The notes beneath the pieces were generated by a model, which saw nothing but the letters and a program-made list of their open reading frames with translations, was not told the origin of the DNA and did not search any database. Positions 1-10,156 of a stretch of 64,000 bases of DNA are shown one piece after another; within the stretch, counting starts at the first letter, position 1, and every line of letters begins with the position of its first letter. The stretch covers positions 14,955-78,954 of the forward strand of contig KZ111150.1 in the NCBI GenBank assembly GCA_002077045.2, in the 5' to 3' direction. The translations under genes were made by a program, and so were the position numbers. The DNA comes from Rachicladosporium sp. CCFEE 5018. Its lineage: Eukaryota > Ascomycota > Dothideomycetes > Cladosporiales > Cladosporiaceae.

Positions 1-110
1 AACCCTAACCCTAACCCTAACCCTAACCCTAACCCTAACCCTAACCCTAACCCTAACCCTAACCCTAACCCTAACCCTAACCCTAACCCTAACCCTAACC
101 CTAACACTAA
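1..110. repeat. Telomere repeat array (CCCTAA)n
   Basis: Perfect tandem CCCTAA hexamers run from base 1 to about base 104, followed by one variant CACTAA unit, after which the repeat stops. The C-rich strand reading 5' to 3' at the left end is the orientation expected for a true left chromosome end; the complement is TTAGGG, the common telomere repeat of filamentous fungi. The array is about 18 units, so this end of the assembly appears to reach the chromosome terminus. Confidence 0.98.
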
Positions 111-490
111 CATAGACGTCAACTAGCTATACGCGAAGACCTTAAGTCTAATTAGCTACTATTATCGTTTTATAAGATATCTATAGAGTACTTCCGTTAA
201 TAGATTATAATACTCTATACTACTATAAGCTTCTTCTAGATAGCGATACCCTTAACGTATAATTAACTTACGACGAGCCTAATACGATAATAAGTACTAT
301 CTTCCTACCTTCGTAAGAGTAGTCTAAATAGTAACGTATCCTTACTAAGCTTATTAAAATCGGCTCGTTATCCTCTTAGCGGATTAGAACGGAAGTCGTA
401 ATAGCCGATTAGTAGAAAGTAATATCTAGCATATATATCGACCTCGATACCGTCGTTAACGTCTACGTACGCCTTATCTAATATGTGATA
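111..490. repeat. RIP-like, TpA-rich telomere-adjacent island
   Basis: This stretch differs sharply from the rest of the window. A hand count of 121-480 gives about 68 TpA, only 2 CpA and no TpG, while CpG is still common. Loss of CpA/TpG with gain of TpA is the signature of repeat-induced point mutation, which in Pezizomycotina hits duplicated DNA. No open frame or recognisable transposon motif survives. It is probably a mutated subtelomeric repeat or transposon remnant. The composition returns to normal at about 490-500. Confidence 0.75.
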
Positions 491-604
491 GCCGTCGACG
501 GGGGAGGCACTTCCTCTCTTAAATGGACTTGGCGAGTTACGCGGCATCTATAAAGCCGCTACAGAAATTTCTGAACCCTCTAGAAGGCCGCTGCTAATGA
601 TCTC

Positions 605-2248
605 CTATCGTCGCATGCTATGGCGGATCTGATTAGGTGGATCCTGGTCTGGCGACTTGCCGACGACCCGCACTTCAGCGAGCGCGCCTACGAGGGTGAC
701 GTTTCCGTCGCTCACAGGACCGTACGGATTGAGTCCTTTACTTGCGCTGTCCACTTCCATCACTCGGGCGTCCATAACCAGCGCATGCTGTTCTTGATCG
801 AACTCGCTGCCTGTGAAGTTAACACATCCTGTGATCGAGGCCCAGGACCATGAAGGGGCGTAGCAGGGAGGCTGCCTTTCGGAACGCAGGACATCAGACG
901 GTACCACTTGCTCAAGTCGGTCGATGTAGCCAGCCATCCACAGCAGCCCATGCAAGAACTGCGACTCGGCACTCCACAAGCCGGCGGCATATCGACCTCG
1001 GGAGTCGTTGGAGGTGACCGCGGCAAGGCCAGCAAGTGCAGGTAGTCGATCCGATGGGTAGGTGATGCTACGCATTGTAAAGTCCGTGACCGCTACCAGC
1101 CATCGGAGATGTAGACTGCTGTTGTGCTGCGACTTGATGTAGCCTGATCTGAAGGAAGGACTACTAATGGGGGTGGCATTCACCTGACACTCGCACTGCA
1201 GCTCAGAGCCACACTCCCACGCCATCTCGGACTCGGTGAAGTGCAGCGTGCGATTCGATAATACTCTTTCCTGGAAGACCCATGCTCGTGAAGACAATGC
1301 GCTTGCAGTAGCCTTTGTCCCACGATGGGGAACTAACGTGTGTGCCGCAGCTGTGAGCTGCCTCTCGCCTACGGGGCGAATATGGACGTTGCCATATAGA
1401 CGGCCGATGCTAATCCTCCGTTGTGTGCCGGCGAGGAACAGCCCATACGAGCTGTCCGGAGCGTTGTCAGCCTCAATGGTGAACAGTCCGTTCATATACA
1501 CTTGGCTCATCCGCGCTGCTTCACGATTCCAGTCTTCCAGGTCATCCTGTATGATACAAAGGCTGTCGATCCAGGCATAGCCGATGCCAAGGGCATGTAA
1601 TAGGTCGATCGCATCCCGAAATGTCGCTGGCAGGCTGGTGAACAGAATATCATTACACTGCTGCTGGAAGTTGCTCTTCGTGGTCTTTACCATCGTCTGG
1701 GCACCCCACCGGTGGCTGAGAGGCACGTAATCAAAAATGAAGCCCGTGGCTGGCTCGATGAGCTTGACTGAGCGCCCTGAGGGATGGATCGCAATCAGCC
1801 GGGTTGGTGGAGATGGCTGTGGCGAAGGACAGCCAGCATGTTTCGAACAGTCGGTCAGCCACTTCGAGGCGATGGGCGCACAGTTTTCCAGGGATAGCCG
1901 GCTGGGCAAGTCATGTGCTAGACCGATACATCTCCAGGGCGAAGGATCAGATGGCGTGGCGTACAACTCAATAGATTGCCGAGTGCGCATATCCGCATGC
2001 AGAATACTCCCGCCCAGAGGTGATCCTTCGGTCACATTGTAGCAGTCAAGTATGTCTCCAACAACAGCAGTCCAACCGACACGCTGGACCACATCTCGGA
2101 GGAGTTGACATGAAGTGCAATCTCCCGCTGCTGCTTCGGAGAGTTGCTCGACCTTGATTCGTAGTCCGTAGTCCGGGGCTTCTAGTGGCGGTACATTAAG
2201 ATTTAGGCACACGGGACAAGTAGGCATGCCAATAAGACGTCCTAGCAA
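605..2248 (-). CDS. HET-domain (heterokaryon incompatibility) protein
   Basis: Single-exon gene of 547 codons. The N-terminus has a CPVC zinc-knuckle-like pair and a CTSCQLL motif. The HET domain (PF06985 type) covers roughly residues 170-340 and shows the typical blocks: LSHRWG, then FRDAI, then YAWIDSLCIIQDD followed by EDW, EAARM and VY. After it come SRAWVFQERVLS and a C-terminal PSWSWAS block, also usual for this family. HET proteins trigger cell death when genetically different hyphae fuse; the partner here cannot be told. The start could also be Met8, just before the PTCPVC motif. It is the first gene after the telomere, about 115 bp from the RIP-like island. No intron is needed and no frame break is seen. 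Confidence 0.9.
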   Translation of the reverse strand: MLGRLIGMPTCPVCLNLNVPPLEAPDYGLRIKVEQLSEAAAGDCTSCQLLRDVVQRVGWTAVVGDILDCYNVTEGSPLGGSILHADMRTRQSIELYATPSDPSPWRCIGLAHDLPSRLSLENCAPIASKWLTDCSKHAGCPSPQPSPPTRLIAIHPSGRSVKLIEPATGFIFDYVPLSHRWGAQTMVKTTKSNFQQQCNDILFTSLPATFRDAIDLLHALGIGYAWIDSLCIIQDDLEDWNREAARMSQVYMNGLFTIEADNAPDSSYGLFLAGTQRRISIGRLYGNVHIRPVGERQLTAAAHTLVPHRGTKATASALSSRAWVFQERVLSNRTLHFTESEMAWECGSELQCECQVNATPISSPSFRSGYIKSQHNSSLHLRWLVAVTDFTMRSITYPSDRLPALAGLAAVTSNDSRGRYAAGLWSAESQFLHGLLWMAGYIDRLEQVVPSDVLRSERQPPCYAPSWSWASITGCVNFTGSEFDQEQHALVMDARVMEVDSASKGLNPYGPVSDGNVTLVGALAEVRVVGKSPDQDPPNQIRHSMRR

Positions 2249-2645
2249 ATTACTCTTGCTTCACATGTTTCGTCGGCCGACTACTGATGAATCTGAGTAA
2301 TCTATCATAGCTCTCGTTAAGCTATGGTGTGACTTCCCCGCGTTCCTGGATGAGCGGACCTCTGTACAACGAGCGAGCCATCGGTCCTTAGTATTTGCAA
2401 GGAGATGTGTAGGAGCAACGGATGCATTATCAATCAGCTTTTGCGGAACCTTGCTCATCTGCGCATCGTACTATAGTCAGTGCTGCAGCGCCGTTGCGAA
2501 CCAGGGACAACACCTTCGACAAGCGATTCCGAGCTAGCATGTGAAGTCAGTCTTAACCACAAACGTCACACGGAAATCAGCGCAGCCTTATCAAAGAACT
2601 CCTCGACCAGCAACTTCGAAACCGGAGCCAATACCATTCGCAGCC
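2249..2645. other. Intergenic, nothing recognised
   Basis: Divergent intergenic space between the HET gene and the cyclotransferase-like gene. Short ORFs here show no family features. It should hold both promoters, but I see no element that can be named. Confidence 0.5.
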
Positions 2646-3260
2646 ATGGCCATGCTCCCGCCCTCGATGCAAGGCCCCGCGCGCTCACGCAACGAGACAG
2701 TCGATACCAGCCGTCGCTTCAGTGAGCTCTACTTCGGCTACGCGTCCAATCTCTCGCCTCTCGCGATGAAAGGTCGCTGCCCGGACAGCATCTTCTGCGG
2801 GCTGGCAAAACTCCCAGACTGGCGCTGGCAGATCAACTCAACGCAGTACGGAAACATCGTCCCTTCGCCAGGCGACTACGTGATCGGCGCACTGTTCTTT
2901 CTGTCGCCTCGCGACGAAGCCGGTCTTGACGAGAGTGAGGGCGTGCCGTGGATGTACGAGAAGCAGACGCATGATGTCGAGAGGATTGACGCGCAGGGAG
3001 AGGGCATGGGACAGTCGATCCCAGCAATGACTTACGTCGATGTCCAGAGGCCCGAAGAGGGCACGATCATCAACGACTATGTTGTGTGGATTCACAAGGC
3101 GATTCGCGATGCGAAGCCGTATGGACTGACGGATGAGTACGTGGCGAAGTATCTATTGCCGTACATACCAGTCAACAACCCAGGAGACGATGACGATAAG
3201 CGAGACTTGGAGCCTGTGAGAGTCATGTTCAGGAAGACGGCGGAGGGCATCACACTGTAG
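2646..3260 (+). CDS. Gamma-glutamylcyclotransferase-like protein
   Basis: The frame is open from 2541, but the start is set at the ATG at 2646 because its context (cagccATGg) is good and the conserved domain begins soon after; this gives 204 residues. The domain opens with YFGYASNLS, matching the Y-G-S-N substrate loop of the GGCT/AIG2-like fold (here A and G are swapped relative to the usual FAYGSN). It continues with RCP, GLAKLPDWRW and GDYVIGALFFLS. The Glu in DESEGVP is in the place of the catalytic acid of the family. GGCT enzymes release 5-oxoproline from gamma-glutamyl peptides; the exact substrate here is unknown. The C-terminus is acidic (DDDDKRD). It is followed 221 bp downstream by SPP1 on the same strand. 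Confidence 0.8.
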   Translation: MAMLPPSMQGPARSRNETVDTSRRFSELYFGYASNLSPLAMKGRCPDSIFCGLAKLPDWRWQINSTQYGNIVPSPGDYVIGALFFLSPRDEAGLDESEGVPWMYEKQTHDVERIDAQGEGMGQSIPAMTYVDVQRPEEGTIINDYVVWIHKAIRDAKPYGLTDEYVAKYLLPYIPVNNPGDDDDKRDLEPVRVMFRKTAEGITL

Positions 3261-3481
3261 TGGGGGGAGTATTGTAGCCAGTCGTATAGACTGGAGTGTC
3301 TCCAAAGTGATCGGTCTCAGAATACGTGATTAGTCAGCCTTGAAGCTCCTCCTCCAAGTGCGCATCGTCTCGACTTCAAAAGTGACTATCATACTGAACC
3401 CCATCTGATCGTGCGCCGAAACTGCACCATGACGGAGACGACATAACGAGAAGCTCACGCGACAACGCGCTCACCGCTACC

Positions 3482-5830
3482 ATGTCGTTCAGCCTCTCCT
3501 CGCTGCTCAACCCGGCCGATGAGCCCGACGCGAAGGAGCCCAGCATCGAGCAGCGACGCGAATCGCAGGCATCAGCGCAGGCACTCGTCGCGTCGCCCGA
3601 GCAGCAGCACGTCAGCCTGCCCAAGTACACCCCTCCGCCGTCCCGCCAAGCCCCTCCTGATCAGGTCACCGCCCTCGCCGCCTTTGCCGGGAGCTCCGCC
3701 CCACCCCCCACCGAGTGGAATGGCTACACCGCGCACGATGCCCAGCGCGAACTGCCCCCACTACCAACCATGTCGAGCGGTGACAGGAAGATGAGCTCAC
3801 CCACACTTGATCAGTATCACGTGGCATCGCGATCGCCAGAGCAGCACCGAGCTTCACTTTCCTCGGTTCAGTCGGCAGCCTTTGCTCTTCCACCGCTCAA
3901 GCATGTGATCTCACCGCCTGAGGCAGCGGCAGAGACTTCACTGGCAGGCACGGACGACACAGTAGCTCTGTCAGTTAAGAAGGAAGTCACCACCCCACAG
4001 CCCTCGTCACCTACCGACGCTCGGCGATCATCACTTCAACCCGCAGACATGGAGAGCAAGGCAGTCGCATCCCTCAAGACCGAACACAGCGCACGCTACC
4101 AATCGCCACTCCGCGAGTCATCCACCCCCATGCCGTCCACCGAGATCTCAGCGCCAGACTCTGTCGTTCCCAAGAAGCGACCCGCTCCTAAGAAGAAGGG
4201 TACTGCGACTGCGAAGAAGGCACCACCTGCCAAGCGCCGCAAGGCCGAGCTTGCGCGATCCGACACTCCCTCGTCTCGAGTCTCCAAGTCCCACTTCGTC
4301 ACAGGCAGTAGCAAAGGCACGCCAGCGAACTCCTCTCCAGCACCCTCCGCCCGCTCTCGATCGGCAGATATTGACGATGACGACGACGATGAAGAGGAAG
4401 GATCACCTGTCGGAGACGACATGTACTGCATATGCCGCCGTCCCGATACAGGCACCTTCATGATTGGCTGCGATGGGACTTGCGACGACTGGTTCCACGG
4501 TAAGTGCGTGGGCATTGAGGAGCGCGACAAGAATCTCATCGACAAGTACATGTGTCCGAATTGCACTTCGGGAGGTGTGGGCAAGACGACATGGAAGCGC
4601 ATGTGCCGCCGCAGTGGCTGTAGGCAGGCTGCAAGAGTAGGCAAGAACAAAAGTGGAGGGAGTGGGAGCAAGTACTGTTCGGATGATTGCGGAGTGCTGT
4701 TCTTCAGGGAGATGACTGCGAATGCGCGCGGGCGGGAGCAAACGGCTAAGAGTCGTGCAAGCCGGCGTGTGAAGGTTGATGATGCGGAGACTGTGATCGA
4801 TCCAGGCGCGAGGGGAGGTCTGCTTGCGCCTGGTGAGGTGCGCGCTTTGCTAGATACCTCAAAGACTCTCGACGACTTCAAGAAACTTGGCGAGGGCGTG
4901 CTCAGTCCGCCAGCGACGCCGGGCGACAAGGGTAATGATGGGGGAATAGATACAAGCAGCGGCACTACACTCAACGAGCAAGAAACCTCCGAGCTAGCAG
5001 GCATCACAGCCAAGAAAGAAGCCGCACGAGATCGGCACTCCCTACTCAAGGACCGCCTCAAGTTCGTCAGTCTTGTCAAGCAAGCCGCCTCCCGAGCAAT
5101 GGCCGAGAAAGAGCTGAAGGCAACGAAAGACTATTGCGGCTTCGACCCTCGACTAGAGTGGAGTGAAGAACAATTCGCAGTGTGGAGACGATCAGCAGCA
5201 GGCAAGAGAGCATACGAGATGGACCTGCTCGATGTCGAGCCGACTGAGGCTGACGAGGAGGCCATATCGATGCTCGAGCGCGCGGAGATTGAAGCGGACA
5301 CTGTGTTTGGCGGCGTGGAGCCGTGCGAGAGGAAGAAGTGCGCCAGACACGCTGAGTGGGCAAAGCTTGCGACGGATGATGTGAGGTTCGAGATGACGGA
5401 TAATGGAGACAAGATGCGAGTGCTGGAGCGAGGGGAGCATGCTGTGCGGGAGAGGGCTACGTTGAGAGCGAGGGGCGAAGCGCAAGGCGCTGCAGAGGAC
5501 GACGATGAGGCTACTCGCATGGATGTTGACATGCCTGCCACGGACGCACTGGATCAAGCCAAGTCAACCACACCTGCCGTCTCAGCACTTGATGGGGTAG
5601 TGGAGGATACGGCCATGACGAACGGAACTGACCATCCTGAGGAAGCGCCTCTACCACTCACGACACCGAAAGTTGAGCCAGCGATCACGACCAATGGCAT
5701 AGCAGAGATCTCTCCAGAGCACATGCCACAGATCTCTCCAGGACCCACGGAGACTCCAGCGCTTGAAGGCACGCTGCTGGCCAACACTGCAGTTCCAGAG
5801 CAAGCACCAGATGTGGCCATCTCGACGTGA
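3482..5830 (+). CDS. SPP1: COMPASS (Set1 complex) subunit Spp1, PHD finger protein
   Basis: Single exon, 782 aa. A long Ser/Pro/Lys-rich disordered N-terminal half includes a basic, nuclear-localisation-like stretch (KKRPAPKKKG, then KRRKAEL) and an acidic run. The PHD finger begins near residue 314: YCICRRPD, MIGCDGTCDDWFHG, then CPNC. It is followed by the Spp1-type second cysteine cluster (WKRMCRRSGCR, KYCSDDCG). The order PHD plus C-x-x-x-C...YCSDDCG is specific to Spp1/CFP1 proteins, which bind H3K4me3 and help Set1 methylate H3K4. A helical region follows (residues about 510-670), then a low-complexity acidic tail. It is longer than yeast Spp1 (353 aa), as is usual in filamentous fungi. 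Long antisense open frames across it are shadows. Confidence 0.9.
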   Translation: MSFSLSSLLNPADEPDAKEPSIEQRRESQASAQALVASPEQQHVSLPKYTPPPSRQAPPDQVTALAAFAGSSAPPPTEWNGYTAHDAQRELPPLPTMSSGDRKMSSPTLDQYHVASRSPEQHRASLSSVQSAAFALPPLKHVISPPEAAAETSLAGTDDTVALSVKKEVTTPQPSSPTDARRSSLQPADMESKAVASLKTEHSARYQSPLRESSTPMPSTEISAPDSVVPKKRPAPKKKGTATAKKAPPAKRRKAELARSDTPSSRVSKSHFVTGSSKGTPANSSPAPSARSRSADIDDDDDDEEEGSPVGDDMYCICRRPDTGTFMIGCDGTCDDWFHGKCVGIEERDKNLIDKYMCPNCTSGGVGKTTWKRMCRRSGCRQAARVGKNKSGGSGSKYCSDDCGVLFFREMTANARGREQTAKSRASRRVKVDDAETVIDPGARGGLLAPGEVRALLDTSKTLDDFKKLGEGVLSPPATPGDKGNDGGIDTSSGTTLNEQETSELAGITAKKEAARDRHSLLKDRLKFVSLVKQAASRAMAEKELKATKDYCGFDPRLEWSEEQFAVWRRSAAGKRAYEMDLLDVEPTEADEEAISMLERAEIEADTVFGGVEPCERKKCARHAEWAKLATDDVRFEMTDNGDKMRVLERGEHAVRERATLRARGEAQGAAEDDDEATRMDVDMPATDALDQAKSTTPAVSALDGVVEDTAMTNGTDHPEEAPLPLTTPKVEPAITTNGIAEISPEHMPQISPGPTETPALEGTLLANTAVPEQAPDVAIST

Positions 5831-6366
5831 GACGCTACTTCCCAAATTCCACCTGCAACGGGCCAACGGCTACTTGCTTGACTGATCAACGAGAAATTTG
5901 CACGTTGCGATAGTTCTCCACTCAAGATCGACTGCTTCTGGCCTGCCGTGCTTGGCTTCGTGCAATCACGACTAGCTAGTAGATGTACTGGACACAGATC
6001 ACGACCTATGCGCGGAATAGCTGAAGCCGGAGATTGTTGAAATAGGATTTGCTCAGGCAGAAAATAGTAGGCAGAGCTATCAAAACCTGTATCCTTACTA
6101 CGTGCTCCAGTGTTCATCAGTTGTACGCTCATCCAATCTGTAGTTGCCAGCGTTGCATTCCTGCATCGAAGACGCTCGAAACGCGATTCCTTCCGATCAT
6201 GCCCTTGTACTTCACCACGGGCAAGCTGTACACCTGTGTCCATGAGATAACTAAACACCTCTAATCCCCTCCAGTCCGTTCGTTATGAATTCTCCTGATC
6301 TTTGCCGGTGTAGGCGAAGGTGCCAGTGGCATCTCGTGCAGCGTCCTGTCTATACGCTCGTAAAAC
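5831..6366. other. Intergenic between convergent genes
   Basis: 3' flanks of SPP1 (plus) and the F-box-like gene (minus). An antisense frame enters from inside SPP1 but has no protein-like features. Nothing else recognised. Confidence 0.5.
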
Positions 6367-6966
6367 TCACAATCCCCTGCAAGGTGCTTGCTGAAGTGCT
6401 CCGCCTACTGCGGAGTCCAAGACATGATCTCTGACTGCTTTCTCTGGTGACCGGTCTCTCGATTCCATTTGCTGCATCCTAAGACTTGCGGGATCAGCAA
6501 GTGCACAAACGACGAGTCCAAGGTTCATCACCAGGCAGCTCCCTGTTCTCCGGCTCCCCAAGCCCGATAACATACGCAAAAGGACGGAAGTTTGCGAGGT
6601 ACGCTGGAACAAGCGATTCAGGGCGCGAGATATATGCGTCATGAGCGCGCTGGACCGGTACGTCAGCCTTTCGAGTCGTAGTAACGAACGCAAATCCTTG
6701 CTCTCCTGCAGCACATCACCAGCACTACGAGGCGTGTTGACGAGAAGTGAAGTCATGCCCACAGGCTCGTGTCCAGGCGACCATTGGGGAACTGATGCAG
6801 AGGAATCTCGCTCGTAGAACAGGCATATCTTGAGCAGCCTCGAATTGTCAGTCACATCGCGCCATCTCTTACACACCCTTTGTGCAGAGGGAAGGATCCT
6901 AACATCCAACCCGGCGAGAATGAGTTCAAGCATCTCGGAAACGACGAGGGCAGTCAATTTAGACAT
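6367..6966 (-). CDS. F-box-like protein, divergent member of a local family
   Basis: About 199 aa from the ATG at 6966 (the frame is open further upstream, but the motif starts right after this Met). The N-terminal block LVVSEMLELILAGLD, then SAQRVCKRWRDV, then LLKICLF has the pattern of the F-box-like motif shared by four other genes in this window (21.2, 22.1, 32.1 and 33.0 kb), where it reads PELLE..L....KT.LLAQRV.KNW.....LFF. This copy lacks the KTLLLAQ core (ILPSAQ instead) and is the most diverged. F-box proteins usually recruit substrates to SCF ubiquitin ligases through Skp1; binding is not shown here. The C-terminal two-thirds is not recognisable, and the end may be degraded. Confidence 0.55.
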   Translation of the reverse strand: MSKLTALVVSEMLELILAGLDVRILPSAQRVCKRWRDVTDNSRLLKICLFYERDSSASVPQWSPGHEPVGMTSLLVNTPRSAGDVLQESKDLRSLLRLERLTYRSSALMTHISRALNRLFQRTSQTSVLLRMLSGLGSRRTGSCLVMNLGLVVCALADPASLRMQQMESRDRSPEKAVRDHVLDSAVGGALQQAPCRGL

Positions 6967-7493
6967 GGCGAGTGATATTGGAGCTACTATGACCGAGCGG
7001 AGGGACAGCTGTAATGCTAAATCAGTGTATAGAATTTTTGGAACAGTGGTGATGGTATACATGAAGTTCCAGGTGCACTGTAAAAGCAATGAAGATACTG
7101 CGATTCAGGAAGGTGCGATGGGAAAGAGTACTTTCGGTACGTGAAAGATGCTGGGCTGAGCATTGATTCAGTAAAGTCCCCAGGGAGTAGTCCAAGATGA
7201 TATAATATCGGCGTCTACCTAGTCGCTTCTAGTAGCTAGCTGCCGTCAATTGCAAGTGTATGCTTGACAGAAGTGCGGGAGACGCAGGGCTGGCAGTGAG
7301 TCGCCATGGCCACAAAAGCGACTCGCAGGACTGAGTGAGTTCGGTCTTCCACAGACCTCGCGATACCTCAGCCCAGGCTATCCCTCCTCCCCAAGCCATC
7401 GACGTCAAGTCCAACAATCGTACCAGGACCAGTACCGGGGTTACCCAATCTCCCTCTAGGCTGACGCCGGCCAGCACGCAGCATGTCGACCGT
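6967..7493. other. Intergenic, nothing recognised
   Basis: Upstream flank of the F-box-like gene and 3' flank of TPD3. The open frames here run antisense to or out of frame with TPD3 and look like shadows. Confidence 0.5.
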
Positions 7494-9628
7494 CTAAGTC
7501 TCCATGGCGTCCCCGCCAACATCGAGTCCACTGCCATTCGCCGCGGTCGAGGCAAAGAACCGCACGTCCACGTCATCGTCCTGCATGAGCTTCTCCAGAG
7601 GTGGTAAGATCTCGGATCGGATGATCTCTTGGCCTTTGGAGCTGCCGTTGCCTTGTGCGCCGGAGGCCTGGAGCTTGACGAGCGTCGAGCTGTCATCGTC
7701 AGGCACGCGGCGGAAGATGTCGATCAGGACTGTATAAGATTTGGCGACATTGAAGCGGATGTTGGGGATCGGGTCGTTGACCAGCTGGGCTAGGATGGGT
7801 AGTACCGAGCGGGCGATGACTGAGAGGCTGAGTGCGGGAGCGAGGGTCTGCATCTTGTTAGTACTGGTGTGCAATGAATGGAGGAAACAAGGCAATACAT
7901 ACCGACACAGCAAAGCAAGTCGTCATCCGGTAGAGGTAATTGGGGTGTTCAGCCATCGCAGCTACCTTCGGTACAATGGCGCTGCTAGCCCACTCCACTC
8001 CAAAGACCTCAGTCAGCTTCTTCAGGTTCTGTGTGCTTGCCTCTCGGATGCTGAAGACAGTGTCGCCCAGCCAGCTCATACATAGCGTGCTGAGCTTCTC
8101 GTCGAAGAATTGTACGCCAAGTTGGCTTGCAAGTAACGGCACATGCTGGATGATCGCAAGTCGCACACGCCACTGCTTGTCCTCGGCGAGCTGCACAATG
8201 GCCGGAAGTAGCGACTGTGCAAGCAAGTCGATCCCGATGACTGCGTTCACAGCCTCGAGCTTCGAGATGATGTTGAGTCGAACGTCTGGGAAGTCATCTT
8301 TCAGCATCTGCAAGAACATGGGAAGCAGGTGCTCCTGTGTTTCTTGCTTGCCGAGGATGGGCGCAAGGCCGCTGATCTGGTTGCCAAACGCTGCGCGCAC
8401 GTGCTGCGAGGAGTCAGAGACCAGCTCTTCGATTGCAGGCATGATGTCGCGGAGCAGCGCTTGCCGGTCGACAAGTTGACAGAAGCCTAGATGTTGTCAG
8501 TGCTTGTGCAGCTCTAAAGCCATGCGATCTCAACGTACCTGGTATTTGCCCAGCAATTGCACTCTTGACCTCCGCTTCCGTGTCCTTCAACAGCTTGACG
8601 AATGCAGGGACCAGATCTCTCTCAATCACCTCGCCGTCCACGGCTTTTGCGATCTTCTCGAAGCGATCTGCCACCATATATCGCACCCTCCAGCTCTTGT
8701 CCTCGAACAGACTCCGCAGAGCACTCAGCAAGACTCCATGACTGCTCTGCTGCTCCTTTGGCACCGCCTCCGCAATCGCAATCAGCACATCGACCGTGAG
8801 TAACCGTACACTATCCTGGTCGTCACTGGCAAGATGCTGGAACAGCGGTATCATGTCCTCGATGACGATAGCCGCGGGCATGCTCTTAACGAACTTGGCA
8901 AGGTTGTTTGCGGCTTGTCTCCGGACCATGGGCGTCTCATCGTGCACAAGTTGTGAGTAGTGCTGGCGAAGCTGCTCCTGGAATTTTGGGCTGGCGTTTT
9001 GATAGGGAGTGTTGTAGAGACCAGTCGCCGAAATCTTGGATGTGAACCAGTCGGCCTTGGAGAGGCGGAATGTGAGAGGGATGAAGTGCTCCTCGGTCTG
9101 CTTTTGGCTGAGCTGCTCGCAGATCTTGTTGAGTGACTCGACGGCCTGTGATTGTCAGTATGAGAGAACTTGGCAGCTTGTTCAATGCACTCACTTTGTC
9201 ACGGACGAGTGGCTCCTCGATCGTGGCGAGGTTCTCCAGCGGTGACAGGAGCACGTGGCCATAATCTGGACCTCCGACATATTCCACGAAGCCGCCCAGC
9301 TCGTCGCTGAGCGCTGTGAGCACCTCATCTTCGTCCTCTACCGATTCTGTGTCATGTCTGGTCAGTATGCTGCATGGATGCCGTCTCAAGTCAGGAGTGC
9401 ATACCATCAAGAAAAGGTATGAGTTCGTCTCGTGTGCGGTCTGGGCCCAGCGCCAAAGCTATGGTGGACAGCCTGCGGATCGCATTGAGGCGCAGGAGGA
9501 CATCGTCGTGCTGTATCACGTGTAAGCGTAAGGTTGTGCCAACGGATTCCTACTATCCCACCCACCTTCAGCTCATCGATCAAAACAGCGATTGGGTACA
9601 GCTCGTCGCTCTGACCCTGATCCTCCAT
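7494..9628 (-). CDS. TPD3: Protein phosphatase 2A scaffold (A/PR65) subunit
   Basis: Six exons reconstructed on the minus strand: 9566-9628, 9405-9510, 9195-9346, 8539-9145, 7903-8486 and 7494-7847. All junctions have GT..AG ends and keep frame, giving 621 aa. The N-terminus (ELYPIAVLIDELK, then DDVLLRLNAIRRL) and the whole length made of HEAT repeats (for example DKQWRVRLAIIQHVPLLA and DKSWRVRYMVADRFEKIA) are diagnostic of PR65. The scaffold holds the catalytic C subunit and a variable B subunit in PP2A holoenzymes that act in the cell cycle, morphogenesis and stress signalling. The length fits the family (about 590-635 aa). It is divergent from FRS1, sharing a 528-bp upstream region. A frame running across the 5' end into the promoter is a shadow. 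Confidence 0.93.
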
Positions 9629-10156
9629 GATGACAGACTGCGTGCAGTATGCCGCGACCTGTGTTGCCAGCAGTCCGGTCTTGAGATAGAAGAGAGCGGT
9701 AGCGTAGCGACAGGCGGTGGTATGGGTGGGGTGGGAGGAGGCAGCGGGGAGGGCGAGGGCGGGGTGGTGGGTGAGTTTGGCGCGGCGAGCTTGCGCCTGT
9801 GATCTTGGGTGTCCAGTTGCTGCTTAGAGAGAAGAGAGGAGGATAATGCGATCTGAGGAGACAGTAAGACGAGGGTGTATTGGGATTTTGGTAACGCTGT
9901 TGCTACAGTGGTGAGAGCTTCATCGGACGGATATTGCTGTGTGCGGCTCTGCAGGTGCGAATCGCGACGCCACACCCGCGCCACACCTTCCCAAATTTTG
10001 ACATGACTCCAATGCGTGACAACATGTTGAAATTGTGAGGGAAGACAACATTGCAACAGATACAGGAGCCTTTAAGACCGACTGCGACTGTGGCGACTGT
10101 AAGGAGTAGGGCGGTCAACGTGTCTATCGCTCCTGTTCCCGCATCCATACGCCACC
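9629..10156. promoter_or_regulatory. Shared divergent promoter region of TPD3 and FRS1
   Basis: 528 bp lies between the two start codons. Both genes are housekeeping genes, so both core promoters and 5' UTRs should lie here. One strand has G-rich runs (about 9710-9780). I cannot name specific factor sites. Open frames in this stretch are compositional. Confidence 0.5.

Noticed and set aside
4096..5079. 327-codon minus-strand frame inside SPP1
   Set aside because: Exact antisense of a clear PHD-finger gene, Ser/Pro-biased with no motif; a compositional shadow.
5554..6258. 234-codon minus-strand frame overlapping the 3' end of SPP1
   Set aside because: Mostly antisense to SPP1 coding sequence; the part beyond it has no protein-like features.
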